Of a stretch of DNA of 64,000 bases, positions 1-10,439 are shown one piece after another. Numbering within the stretch: position 1 is the first letter of the stretch; every line of letters starts with the position of its first letter. The stretch spans positions 22,037-86,036 of the forward strand of contig JAKSZP010005653.1 in assembly GCA_022478985.1 (NCBI GenBank), in the 5' to 3' direction. The notes under the pieces are model-generated. The model had not been told where the DNA came from. It saw only the letters and a program-made list of their open reading frames with translations, and searched no databases. Source of the stretch: Massospora cicadina (taxonomy: Eukaryota > Entomophthoromycota > Entomophthoromycetes > Entomophthorales > Entomophthoraceae). Made by a program: the position numbers and the translations under genes.

Positions 1-390
1 TGCTTAGTAAAATTGTACAGCAGGTATTCCCCAGGGGTTAAGGAAGCCTGTACTGGTATTCTAGAGCGACCACTGGCATTCTGGAAAATCGCTCCAGCAT
101 AATGAATGATAGTAAATTATAGCTCTGAATCCTTAGGGCCCATCTGGCCAAACGGCCAAATGGGTCCTTCATCTTCTGCAGCCACTGGTGAATGGAATGA
201 TCAGTGATGATGATGAAGTAGGTTTCATAGAGATTGGGCCAAAAATGCTTGATTACTATTTTGTAAGTCAGGAATTCTCATTTAGTAATGGTTTAATTTC
301 ATTCAGCCTTTCTCAAGGTCCTTCTGAAATAAGCCTTTGACTTATTGACCTTATTTTCGTCATGTTGAATAGGATGGTCCCAATGATGAC
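1..390 (-). pseudogene. Element F, RNase H segment (displaced 3' piece)
   Basis: Read on the minus strand this encodes a decayed Ty3/gypsy RNase H. It has an IG-T-IL start, an F-x-R-T-L-like strand, then a TDHSIHQWLQKMKDPFGRLARW stretch (near 140-215) that is the usual late RNase H block, followed by the IHYAG-x-x-QNA segment that leads into integrase. It stops at the LTR of element A. Its missing N-terminal half is at 19721-20907 on the other strand, ending in the TDxSD part of the same motif. The two parts were separated by an LTR element insertion and then an inversion. The piece runs off the left edge of the window, so integrase and the 3' LTR of F lie outside. Confidence 0.7.
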
Positions 391-1483
391 TGTCAAATTC
401 TTGTGGTTGACTTGACAATAAACTTTTGAAAACCAAAAGATTGTACCATTTATCTTCAACGCTTGAGCTAACACTTATAAGCTCACCTCAAAGCCTATTT
501 CAATCCCACTATTTAGGCTTAATATCCTAACTTAAATTCAATTAAAGACTTTATCAATAAGCTTGGGCCAAATACGCCTGCACATTATGACTGATTATCT
601 ATGCATCAAATCTTGACAATAGGTCCCAATTATTGGGAACATAATCAACTAACTAGTATGCAAAATTGTTCAGGACTGACCCAAAGGTAACGTTTAAAAG
701 TCCCATGGACCATCTGATGAATGAAAAATATAATTACTTTTCCACCCTAGGGCGAAATTTATATGTTGATCCACATAATCGGCATGATAGCACATGCACA
801 TGGACCGCCTGAAGGGAGTACCTAGTGCTATCAAGAGAGAGGCCTGCTGACATCCCATTAGGGATATGTATCTTCTTTAATCGATGCAAGAATTTCACAG
901 AAGGTGTATTTGTCAGCAGTATGATGAAATTCAAACCAAGAAGATCTTAGGATAATTTTGAATGCTTTTATCGCAATCTTGTACCTGAAATTCCACCAAT
1001 TTTAAGAATATTTTGCCACCAATAAACCTAAGAAAAGGTTTCAGTCATATCAGTTCAAGGGATAAACTGAGGTGGTAAAATATCTGTTGAAATTGCATGC
1101 TTGAATGTGGCCAGGAGATGCCCTAGAGGTATAAATATCGGCGCCTGGACTAATGACTGATTATCAAATGATAATCTTATAATAAAATAAATTTATTTTA
1201 TCCTCTTCTTGGTTTTAGCAGAGTTTTAACTTTGGAGAATTGTCATTAAGCTGAAAGCACTGCTTATATTGAAACCTGCCTTGGAAGAAACCTTAATTAC
1301 ATTGGGAAAAATATGCTCTAAATTGACCAGAAGAGTTTTTGGCTATTTTAATAGCCTAGTGAGTTTCCAAACAGTGAATATACAGTAAGCCATTGGACAT
1401 ATTGAGGATTATCTGGCAGATCTTCATCCCAATTAAGTGTGCAGGATATTAATTATCAATTGAGCGATCCTCTAAACTTCACA
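391..1483 (+). repeat. 5' LTR of element A (type x)
   Basis: It starts TGTCAAATTC and ends in TTCACA, two bases before the primer-binding site. It matches the LTR at 20908-21998 on the minus strand along its whole length, including the last 100 bases (GTGAATATAC, GAGCGATCC), but matches the element's own 3' LTR only loosely. A TATAAATA box lies at 1130-1137 and AATAAAATAAA follows near 1188. U3 contains the conserved block GTACCTAGTGCTATCAAG (817-834) followed by GGCCTGCTGA. Confidence 0.8.
1130..1137 (+). promoter_or_regulatory. LTR TATA box, element A 5' LTR
   Basis: TATAAATA directly follows the block GGCCAGGAGATGCC, which is also found upstream of the TATA box in the other LTRs of this family (9282-9289 plus, 21250-21257 minus, 28760-28767 minus). 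The position fits the U3/R boundary, with an AATAAA-type signal about 60 bp downstream. Confidence 0.6.
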
Positions 1484-1485
1484 AC

Positions 1486-1497
1486 TGGTGCTCACTC
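1486..1497 (+). promoter_or_regulatory. Primer-binding site, element A
   Basis: TGGTGCTCACTC lies two bases after the LTR end. TGG is the complement of a tRNA CCA end. The same 12 bases occur at B's site (28395-28406) and the first 11 at G's (50447). Confidence 0.65.
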
Positions 1498-1727
1498 AAA
1501 ACCAATGACACTCTCCAAAATCGATTCCCATAACTAATTCCTGGCACATTCAGCCAGATAACAAAGCGACAATGAGATGGAAACTAGTGACAAAAAAATC
1601 TCAGATTATTTTAATACCAGCTGCAAGGCTCTGAAGCGGGTATCTACTACATCCTGGATCTTATCACAGTGGGGGGAGCTCATGCATATAAAGCCCGATT
1701 GATCTTACATCTGCAAGCGTAAAAGCT

Positions 1728-4700
1728 ATGATAGAGACCATATATCAGGGTTTTAGGATTGGTACTTCACAAATTTATCCCTCCTTTGGCCTGTTTTACT
1801 ACCTTAAGGATCTGGCGCTCAAGATGAAAATATATATGAAGTACCTCGAGGCAACCATGGCATCTCTTGCCAAACGTCTCAAAGACAGTCATGAAACTAA
1901 CAAATCCCTTGTTAACTTTGTTCAACCCTCAATTGAACATACCCAGCGAATTATTTCTAGACAATATCTGGAAATCATGGAAATCTACTGTGTAAGGGGA
2001 GGAACAATCTTCATAAAATGCCCTACTGGACAAAATAAATTCCAGTTTTGCTGAAGTCTGAAAGGCAATTGTGAATGAAACGGGACTTGCCAATGAAGCT
2101 CATGGGAGATTAAACACCCTCAAAGAGCTTCTAAGCGAATGAGTCCCAAAGATAGCCGCAGAAGTTCTTGCTCACCATGGGCTATCACAAGAATGGGTAC
2201 AAACCATGAATAACCACTGTCAAAAACTGGAAACCTTTTTGGATTACCTATTGTATTAATCAGAATGACTTACCATACATGCCACTTTAAGCCAAAGAAA
2301 TCACCTGGAGTTAAATTTAAAAGTAGATGACTTCAAGAATTATGTTTGGCCGAGCTGGATACTATAAAAAAAACTTAGAAGACCTTGCAGCAAAACTAGC
2401 CATCCCAAATAGGGGATGAAGAGAATGCACAGATCAAAGAGGAATTTTCCAAACTTTGGATATGGTGTCGAGATTGCAGGCCAGAAATACTGAAATTACT
2501 CAGGAGAATTGGGAACTCAGAATGCATTTATCAACTGCAACTTACCAAGGAGACAGTATGGCCAAAGATATTAAAAATATCATGACCATCCAAGCTTTAT
2601 TCAAAGAGGAGTGTAACAAATCAAAAACATCCCAGTTTTTGACTGCCATCTTTTTTTAGTACTAGATGGTCCCAACCTGAGGGGGGATTCATCAATGTTT
2701 TTTGACTGCCATCTTGCCTTAGCAATGGGCGCCAAATGTTTTTCTGATATGAGGTTCCCTTGAGGTAAGTGCTTTGATTTGTCATACTCACCAATTCAAC
2801 ATTGGATTTTGGGAAATTCGAAAAGTGAGAAAAGATGACACAGTTAAGTGAGGATCTGACCCCAAAATTAGCCTGTTCTATTTATTATCAAAAATAAACA
2901 TGCGGACAAATTCAATCCCAATGACTTAGAGCACCATGAATGAGACATAAAAAACCAGGGTATTTGGCGGAATCAAGGTTCTTGACGCCAAATCCCATTA
3001 TTTTCTTGAGGATACAAAATTTATATCGCTGTGGGATACCAGGTAAGACAAGGCAAGGGCAGCCCCGAGGCCACCAGAGAATCCCACGTGAGAGTGGGAA
3101 ATGAGGAAAAATTCTGAACTGAGTTTAGAATCGTGTGGGTTCAACCTTTTAAGGTCGCCCTTCCGGGGAGCCCCTCCTGCACTGTTCTTTAGGCCCCTAA
3201 GAGCCTAAGAATAGTGCGGGAGGGGCACAGCCCAGTGCTGGACACCGCATAAACCTCAAAAAACCCAAAAAGTGATTTGACTTGAGATTCAGATTTCTAA
3301 ACTTGAGTCAAAATGTAATGATCAGTTTAACCTGACCATTACAAGGAGTACAACAACCTTAAAAAGAAATCAAATCTCTCAAAAAGCAAAGCTGCCAGTG
3401 CTCACCCAGCTTCAACAAAAAAAGAGATATAGAAAAAGCTCTCTTATTCAGCCAAAAAACAGCCTGAAAGATAAACTAAGGGCCAAAGTTAAGCATCAGA
3501 ATCCAGTAGTTCAGAGCAATATCATGAAATCAAATCATCAGAAATTGATACCAATGCAGAAACTGATATTTCAAACATCTGTTCTATGCTTAAGGTCCTG
3601 GCATCAATCCTAACTCCAGTTACTCCCCAACTGGAAAGAGGGCCAATTATGAGCAATGATACTCCAAGACGTTCTAGAAGAAGTACAACCCCTATGTCTG
3701 AAACAGGGCGAGATGACTTCAAACATTGAATTAGCTAAAGTTTGATAAAAATGAGAATGTTACTCTTTCCTCAAGCTATTTGAAAAAGCAATGAGGGGAG
3801 CATCAGACCATAAAAAAGGATCAGCACTGATCAAATCACTTTATGCCCATAGCTGTGACCTCGTTATGCCCTATTTGGGTGACAATTGTTTCTATATGGA
3901 TGCCAAATTGCAATAACAAAACAATTCGGAGGGCTTGATAAATTAGAAACCTGAAAAAGAGAGCTTCTTAATGTTGTATTCAAGCAGAATGAGACAAAAT
4001 TAGGGACTTTATGGATAGATTTTCTATGAGGCACAAGTTCTGCATGGGTGCAATGCAATAGATAAATTTGACGCTAAGATTGCAATGGAGCATTCAATTA
4101 TGCCAATCCATGAACTGCACAATGCCATGTTATCTGCATTTAATAAAGCTTGGAAATCCAAGAGCTTACCAACAACTTGAGATGCTGTTCCCGTAATTTC
4201 AAAACCCTAATCAGGCCAAAGATCATCAAAAATCCCAATTTTTGGGCCCAAAATAAATACTATGTCTGACCAGGGGAAAAAATTTCCAAGCTACAAACCA
4301 AAAATTCGAGCAAAAGCAGCAAAAAGGGCCAATTACATGCCGCTACTGTGGTCAAAAGTGGCACTTTGCTAATGAATGCTACAGATGGTCCACCAAAGAG
4401 CCTGGGGTCAACTTTGCTATAGAAATCAACAGCAACAATGAGGTGGGGAAAAAGTAGGTAGAGTAGAGGCGGAATGCTCTAATTCTGCCGATCTTCAATC
4501 CATTCCACCTGACCCTGGTGAGCTCTTTAAGGCCAAAGATGTTTCTGAAGATAACCTCCACCATATCATGGCTAATGATGTCATGATGGTCACTACTTGT
4601 GCCACAGCAAAAGCAACTAAACCCTTGAAAATTACCAAAAAAGCCTGAGCAGAGGTACCAAAACCTTATGCAAAGCAAAAAATTGATTAGGATTTGGACC
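1728..4700 (+). pseudogene. Decayed Gag of element A
   Basis: Gag precursor, the capsid and RNA-binding protein of the particle. The N-terminal part (1728-2054 and 2456-2659, different frames) is rich in Glu, Lys, Leu and Ser, and looks like coiled coil. A capsid-like part (about 3720-4180) contains phrases shared with the other Gags in the window, such as the FxxLFEKAM-type helix and a VMPYL motif. The C-terminus keeps an intact zinc knuckle at 4338-4379, C-R-Y-C-G-Q-K-W-H-F-A-N-E-C, with exact C-x2-C-x4-H-x4-C spacing. Many stops and several frameshifts interrupt it. Element B has the equivalent Gag on the minus strand, but the second Cys of its knuckle has become Phe. Confidence 0.7.
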
Positions 4701-4819
4701 TAAAACCCAGATGTTCAACCAACCTACCTTTGCTTAACAATGTTCAAGGTATCCATCCCATGAATACCTTAAAAGATGACTTCTCAGGAAATTGCTCAAG
4801 TCTGAAATAACACCTGGAT

Positions 4820-5380
4820 TTGGGAAGCAATCACAGCATTCTTACAATAAATACCTCTGAGAACTACTCTGAATGTACTTATGTGGACATAGCAGTAAAT
4901 AAGGTGCAAGTTTGGGCCATTGTCAATAGTGGAGCTCCTATCAATATAGTCAGCACAAAGCTGGTTAGGAAACTGAAAATATCGTCCAATGTAGCCCGCT
5001 GTCAGGAATATGGAACAGCTGGAGCGCATAAACTAAATTGCTGGTCACATATAGTACCCTACCTCTCAGATTTGGATCTATTATAGTAAAAGCACAAGCT
5101 ATAGTGTTGCTGTGTATGAACTATGATATCCTAATTGTGACTGATTTCCTAAGAAGATATGGAGTTGTTACCAATCATAAGGACGACACTCTCATCATTA
5201 TTGGCCAGGCTATTACACTTTACTATAACTGGGATAGGGCAGTTGAGAAAAAGAAACCTAGCCTATTCATAATTCTGCCCTACAAAGATGGAGTAGTCAT
5301 GATTGAGTATGTCAAAGCGCAGTCAAATATAAAACCATTACCCACACAGATTGATGAGTCAAAGGACATTCCACTTTGAT
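4820..5380 (+). pseudogene. Retropepsin-like protease, element A
   Basis: Aspartic protease domain of pol, needed to cleave the polyprotein. The segment VDIAVNKVQVWAIVNSGAP has the retropepsin layout, but the catalytic DSGA is NSGA: GAT has become AAT at 4925-4927. Element B keeps the Asp at the same place (VDSGAS). Downstream are the usual hydrophobic strand and an ILI-x-T-x-FLRRYGVV segment that corresponds to the second half of the fold (ILG-x-x-FL in relatives). A frameshift near 5040 splits the domain. Confidence 0.75.
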
Positions 5381-5672
5381 CAAATCAAAGCATCACTATA
5401 CCATCTGGAGATCAATTTATCCCAACTGGACTAACAATTATTACCCCAGAAGGACTTCAAGGTGAAGTATACTAACAATGTTCTAAATCTCAAATTTGAA
5501 CCAAACATTGCCCCTGGTATTATCATTTCTGAAAATGGAGAAATACACATCTTATGTGCAAACCTGCAAAATTGGTCCATCTTCATCAAGCAACATCAAA
5601 CGATTGCATTTCTGCATCTGTTCCCTACTTCAGAAATTACTTATTCCATGATTTTGGAACTTCTGTCAAATT
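5381..5672 (+). pseudogene. dUTPase-fold domain, element A
   Basis: Directly after protease comes a run that follows the trimeric dUTPase pattern: IPSGDQFIPTGLTI (matching the PxGxxxxIPTGL strand), EGLQGEV, then APGIIISENGEIHIL, where dUTPases have the motif 3 pattern GVIDxDYxGEI, then NLQNWSIFIKQHQTIAFLHL, matching the N-x-S...F-x-I-K-x-G-x-x-I-A-x-L strand of motif 4. The motif 3 catalytic Asp is replaced by Ile and the Tyr by Asn, so a hydrolase activity is unlikely. The role is unknown. A frameshift near 5470 splits it. The assignment rests on pattern, not on a profile search. Confidence 0.55.
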
Positions 5673-5689
5673 AGGTTCTCCATTAAGGA

Positions 5690-6640
5690 CCTACTCAGCA
5701 TAAATAATGTTGTCCCTATGGCCGATTTAAGCAGCTTGACTAATTCTGAGAAAAGCCAAGCTCAGGAGTTATTTTCTAAATATCAGAATTTTTTCACAAA
5801 ATGATTTCAACTTGGTATGTGTCAAGTGTGTCGCTTACAAAATTGATACTGGAGATCATTAAACTATTCTTTTATGCCCAATAGATGCTCAAAATCATCA
5901 GAAGAAGCTGTATTCAAGGAAATAAGGAACTTTTCAATTGTGGCATGTTAGTGCCTTCAAAAAGTCCATTGGCAGCACCAATCTTAATAGTGAAGAAAAA
6001 GGATGGAAGCAACTGAAAAGTTACCAATTATTGGAAGTTAAACAACCTCACAAAGAGAGACTCATACCCTCTGCCATAAATTGACAATGCCTTGGATAGG
6101 TTAGGGGGCGAAAAGTTCTTCTCAGCAATGGACCTTACCAGAAGATATTGAAAAGTAGTTCTTACCAAAGAGGAGCGCGAGAAATGTGCAATTATAACCC
6201 AAGAGAGCCTATTCCAGCCGAGGAGAATGCCTCAAGGGCTCTGCAATGCCCCGGCTACATTCTAACGGGCAATGGATAAAATCCTAAGAGATTTGAAGTT
6301 GTCATGTGTACTAGTGTACATTGATGATATCAACGTTTTCAGTCGCACTTTTGACGACCACCTAGAACACTTAGAGGAGGTTTTCAGAAGGCTAGCTGCT
6401 GCAAACTTATTAATTAAGCCCAGAAAATGTCAATTTTTAAAGATCAATGGGAATACCTCATATTTGTAATTGACAAAGTGGGTCTTTATCCCTAACCTTT
6501 AAGCTGAATGCTATCTCCAAAATGAGATGGCCCAAATCCAAGCACGATATCCAAGTATTCCCAGGCATGATTGGGTACTATCGCTGATTTACCACCAATT
6601 TTGCACAACTGAGGGAGCCAAATTTCTATCTACTTAAAGA
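5690..6640 (+). pseudogene. Reverse transcriptase, element A
   Basis: Ty3/gypsy RT copying the element RNA into cDNA. Seen in order: VPSKSPLAAPILIVKKKDGS (finger region, 5949-6010), a DSYPLPxID block, FFSAMDLTRRY with the first catalytic Asp, MPQGLCNAPATF, then YIDDINVFSRTF with an intact YxDD at 6317-6328, and the C-terminal KCQFLK block. In-frame TGA and TAG codons and several frameshifts, for example after 6469, show it is dead. The best-conserved stretch is 6272-6469. Confidence 0.85.
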
Positions 6641-7110
6641 TAAGGTACATTTAATTGGACTCCAGCTTTCCAGTATGCATATAACCAATTTCAATCAGCC
6701 CTATTGGGCGCACCTGTTATTTGATACCCAGACTTTGATTGTGAATTTATTGTCCAAATTGACGCGTCCCTAACAGCAGTGAGGGCCATGTTATCACAAG
6801 TTGTAGAAGATGGGGAAGAACATCCAGTCACCTTCTCTAGTTGGACCTTACATGTTATGAAAGAAACTACACAGGATGGAATGAGAATGCTTAGCAATCA
6901 TATATGCTTGCAAGAAATTTTGGGTCTACCGTCATGGCACTCATTTCAAAGCTGTTGCTGATTATGCTTCCATAAGATAGTTGAACAACTTTAAGAGAAC
7001 CCGAGGGCTGATTAGCCCACTAATCGTTGAAGCTTCAAGCATACAACTACACCATTGAGCATTGAGCTGGGGCAAAACATCAAAACGCCGATTGCCTATC
7101 CTGACTACCC
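6641..7110 (+). pseudogene. RNase H, element A
   Basis: The connection and RNase H region that degrades the RNA strand of the RNA:DNA hybrid. It opens with an FNWTPAFQYAYNQFQSAL helix. The first catalytic segment reads FIVQIDASLTAVRAMLSQV, so the IDAS motif is kept. The later part is frameshifted near 6850-6960 and continues to an acidic/aromatic stretch before integrase. Element B has the better preserved copy of the second half (23582-23773, minus). Confidence 0.7.
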
Positions 7111-7254
7111 ACCATTGCAATACTTAGTCATGCTGCTGATGAGTTGTTTAAGAAAACTATCAGTGGAGAGTACCAAGATGAGCCCAAATATGTCCAAAGA
7201 TATTATCAGAACTACAAAAAATACAACCATCAAAGACGTGACACTTTACAAGAT

Positions 7255-8345
7255 TGTCGAGGACAAAAAGAATATTATCCCAAGACCCTCATCCCAAAAA
7301 AGACCCAGTAATGGCAGTTCATAAGGCCATAATGCATGGTGGATTCAAAAAGACAAAAGAGCAACTGAATCAATTCTACTATTGGGAGTCAATGCATTTT
7401 GACATCCAAGTTATGCTAGAAAGCCGTGTGGAGTGCCAAGGTGAAAATCCGTTCCAAAGAATCACATCCTATCAGCTTTTTTGGCCCAAGTTTATCTGGC
7501 ACACTGTATATATCAATGTTGTCAGACCACTTCCAATAAGCGATACAAAGGCAAGTATATCATTATAGCCATTAACCACTTGACCAAATGTCTTGAGGCC
7601 AAGGCTATTCAGGAAAATAGAGCGGCAAATACAGCCAATTTTATCCTTGTAAACATTATCCACAAGCATGGATGTCACCAGTTTGTTCTGACTGATAATG
7701 GAACCAATTTTACCGCCAATGTCCTTGCCAATCTCAACCAAACAATGGGAGTACACGGTGTGCTTTCTGCTCCCTATCATCCTGAAATTAAAAGTATAGT
7801 TGAGCGCGCAAAGGGGACTTTGGTGAACATTATCAGGAAACTAAATTCAGCCAAACTATCCAAATGGAGTACTTATTTAAGTTTGGCAGTATTTTCCTAC
7901 AATATCTCCTACCATTTGTCAATCAGGATGTCCCTCTTTCAAGTATTGTATGGAAGACACCCAGCCCTATCAACACTACTATATTTGGCCCTAGAGGAAC
8001 CTGGTGAAAACACTTATATAAATATGTCATGAAGCTTGCAGATGCTTTTATCAAACTACAAGCTCACGCCTTCAACCATAATTTTTCCGTGAAATAGGCC
8101 TGGCATCAAAAGGAATTAGAAAATTGCTACAAATTGGCCAAATTTAAAGTTAATGATGAGGTTTTTATTTTGCAACACCCATGGATTGGGCCAATTAAAA
8201 AAAGTTAGATTGTATCTGGGTAGGGCTATTTGAAGTGATTGAGAAGACATCTAAGTTCATATACACAATCAAGGATATTATGACCGGCCATATATACATA
8301 CAAGTCTATGAAAAATTCCTAAGAAGGTTCAATAAAAGGGCCAAT
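7255..8345 (+). pseudogene. Integrase, element A
   Basis: Integrase inserts the cDNA. An H-x-H-type zinc-binding start is recognisable at 7320-7440 (HGGFKKTKEQLNQFYYWESM then Cys). The catalytic core at 7481-8032 has AINHLTKC, where the first catalytic Asp has become Asn (B has AIDYLTKW), then LTDNGTNF with the second Asp, and SIVERAKGT with the Glu. The end of the core (FQVLYGRHPAL) and a GPFEV-like C-terminal segment (about 8210-8250) follow. No chromodomain is seen. Stops occur mainly after 8032. Confidence 0.8.
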
Positions 8346-8542
8346 TAAGAAAGGAAAAAAGTACTAATAAGAACCATATAGTTTAATAGTTTTAATCTTA
8401 GTGGTATTTTTGTTTGTACTTGAGGATGGGGAGAGGATCCAACTCCAGACTTGTCAGCGGTTTGGGCCAAAATTTAACAAATGACAAAGACCAATGAAGG
8501 CCAATTTGAACTTTAGGGCTTATTTTTGGTCAATCAGGGGGA

Positions 8543-9644
8543 GATAGATTCTGACGGTTGACTCAAAAATCTACTTTTTAACAACTAACATAATGTAGTG
8601 ATTATCTTTCCAATGCTTGTGCTAAAACTCTAAATTCCCACCTTAAAGCCTATTGCAACTACAAGGTTTGGACTGATTATATCAATATAAATTTTAATAT
8701 GAATATTCTATTGAAAGCTCAGGCCAAATATTCACGCAACTTTCAGGATAATTTTCACACCCAAAACTTGACAATTAATCCACATCATTCTGACCAGTAC
8801 TAAAATCCAGCATAAGAAATCGTTCAGTCTTGATTTGAAGATAATGTCTGAAAGTCCTATGGACAGATAGACGTTAAAAAATAATCAATTTCCCGCCCTA
8901 GGGCAAAATTTATATGTCAATCTTCATAATCAGCATGATAGCACTCGCATATGGACCACACAAATGGGAGTACCTAGTGCTATCAAGAAAGGCCTGCTGA
9001 TTTTCGATTAGGTATACGTCATCTACTTTAATTGATGCAGAAATTTCACAGAAGATGTATTTCATCAGCAATGTGACAAAACTCAAATCAGGAGTATCCT
9101 ATGACAAATTTTGCAAAACTTATTGAAATTTTTGTCCCTGGATTTTCCAAATTTTTAGATTACTTTGCCACCAATAATGCTAGCAATAGGTCTCAGCCAT
9201 ATCAGTTTAAGGGGTGACCTGAAGTGGTAAAAGATCTGTTAAATTTACATGCTCAAATGTGGCCAGGAGATGCCTTAGAAATATAAAAGCCAGCGCCTAA
9301 TCTAATAAAAATTAATCAAAAAATATCTCTAATAAAGGTATTTTATTCATCTCTTTCCTAGTTTTTTATTAGAATATCTTTCTTTAAAAAAGTGTCAACA
9401 AGCTGGAAGTGCCAAATCCCCAGCTTATAACGAAGCCTGCCTCTGAAGAAGCTCCCAATTATGAAGGGATAATTAAGCTCGCTATCAACCAGAAGAGTTG
9501 GGGCTGTTTTAATATGTCTAGTGAGTTTTTAATGGTCAAAATCGCATAAGCCACTGACAAAACTGAGGATCAAATGGCCGAACTTCGTCGAATTAAGCAT
9601 GTGGAATTTTAAATTATAAAGCAAGTGATTCTCAGAATTTAACA
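8543..9644 (+). repeat. 3' LTR of element A (type y)
   Basis: It follows the purine-rich tract CAGGGGGAGA at 8536-8545 (its first bases are worn) and ends CAGAATTTAACA at 9644. The match is to B's 5' LTR, not to A's own 5' LTR. TATAAAAG is at 9282-9289. The next five bases, ACCTC (9645-9649), are the inverted copy of the GAGGT at the far end of B. Confidence 0.8.
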
Positions 9645-10196
9645 ACCTCCTCAAAGAGGTCTGCGCGCAGGTTTTTCCAAGATACATATATAAAAAACTA
9701 CCAAAAGGTTTTATTATGAGGTAAGTTGACTAATGAGAGAGATTGGTCTCAAGAAAGTGAATTTAAGGGAACTTGGGGAAACAATTGATCAATGGAAGTG
9801 GTGCTAAGCTGAGGTGCACCAATAAGTGCACGCTTTCATAATACAGTAAACTATAATTAATAATTGATTAATATAAGGTTATTGATTGTAGACAAGGCTG
9901 ACCTGAGCTGGAGTTTTAAAAACTGAATGGGTTTTAAGACCTGGTTCACCGAGAAACTGAAGTAAACTGTCATTATTTAACACAAAGCTGGCTCGTTTTA
10001 AAGCACATGCTGTTATATAGGGTGAACTCCTCTTGCATCCCTAGAACCAACCTATGCATACCTCGCATCCACACAGCATTGATTCAAGGTATGCTTGAGG
10101 TCAGGGAGGCCTGCCAACTTTACCTCTTGGCCTCCTGACATGCACTTTTCCCATGATATTTGTCCCATAACTATGTCTTTTTTGAGCCGTGATACA
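9645..10196 (-). repeat. First half of element D 5' LTR, inverted and displaced
   Basis: This is the reverse complement of 35235-35785, the first part of D's 3' LTR: shared phrases include GGCAGGCCTCCCTGACCTCA and CGCAGACCTCTTTGAGGA. The remaining LTR half is 20.5 kb away at 30659-31000, plus strand. The break is exactly at the target site of element 2, with ACCTC here and GAGGT there. The LTR start lies at 10196 on the minus strand. Confidence 0.85.
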
Positions 10197-10413
10197 GTCG
10201 ATCTGGATGCAGTGAAAGAGCCTGATTGTATAGGGCTGTGAAGATCCTTAATGCACCATGTCCCTACACGCCCTATAAATATTGAAACTTTTTAACTCAA
10301 GAAAGTAGATATTATCTTACATATTTTTATTTTTTGGCATCTCCACTAATTTAAGATTTTAGCTAATTTTTGATTTTCAGCGTCAGTCAAGAGAACTGTT
10401 ATGCTGAGAAAAG
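10197..10413 (+). repeat. Distal part of element F 5' LTR
   Basis: Immediately upstream of a primer-binding site and downstream of D's LTR end. It contains CCCTATAAATATT (TATA at 10274-10281) and an AT-rich R/U5-like stretch, the same layout as the end of K's LTR. The rest of this LTR should lie beyond the other end of D, from 36132 on, in opposite orientation because of the inversion. Confidence 0.5.
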
Positions 10414-10430
10414 TAGTGCTTACTACAGGG
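10414..10430 (+). promoter_or_regulatory. Primer-binding site, element F
   Basis: TAGTGCTTACTACAGGG differs at two positions from the G site TGGTGCTCACTACAGGG (50447), and is followed by more G. It sits just 5' of the gag region. Confidence 0.55.
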
Positions 10431-10439
10431 GGCTCTGAG

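Larger units (their letters stand above)
391..9644 (+). mobile_element. Ty3/gypsy LTR retrotransposon A (inversion hybrid)
   Basis: A 9.25-kb element in the order LTR, primer site, gag, protease, dUTPase-like domain, reverse transcriptase, RNase H, integrase, polypurine tract, LTR. Every domain has stops and frameshifts. The two LTRs are unlike each other but each closely matches one LTR of element B. The flanks do not match either (ATGAC on the left, ACCTC on the right). The left flank pairs with the left flank of B (GTCAA, reverse complement TTGAC), and the right flank is the exact reverse complement of GAGGT at 30659-30663. The simplest reading is that A is the 5' part of one insertion joined to the 3' part of another by homologous inversion. 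Confidence 0.85.
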
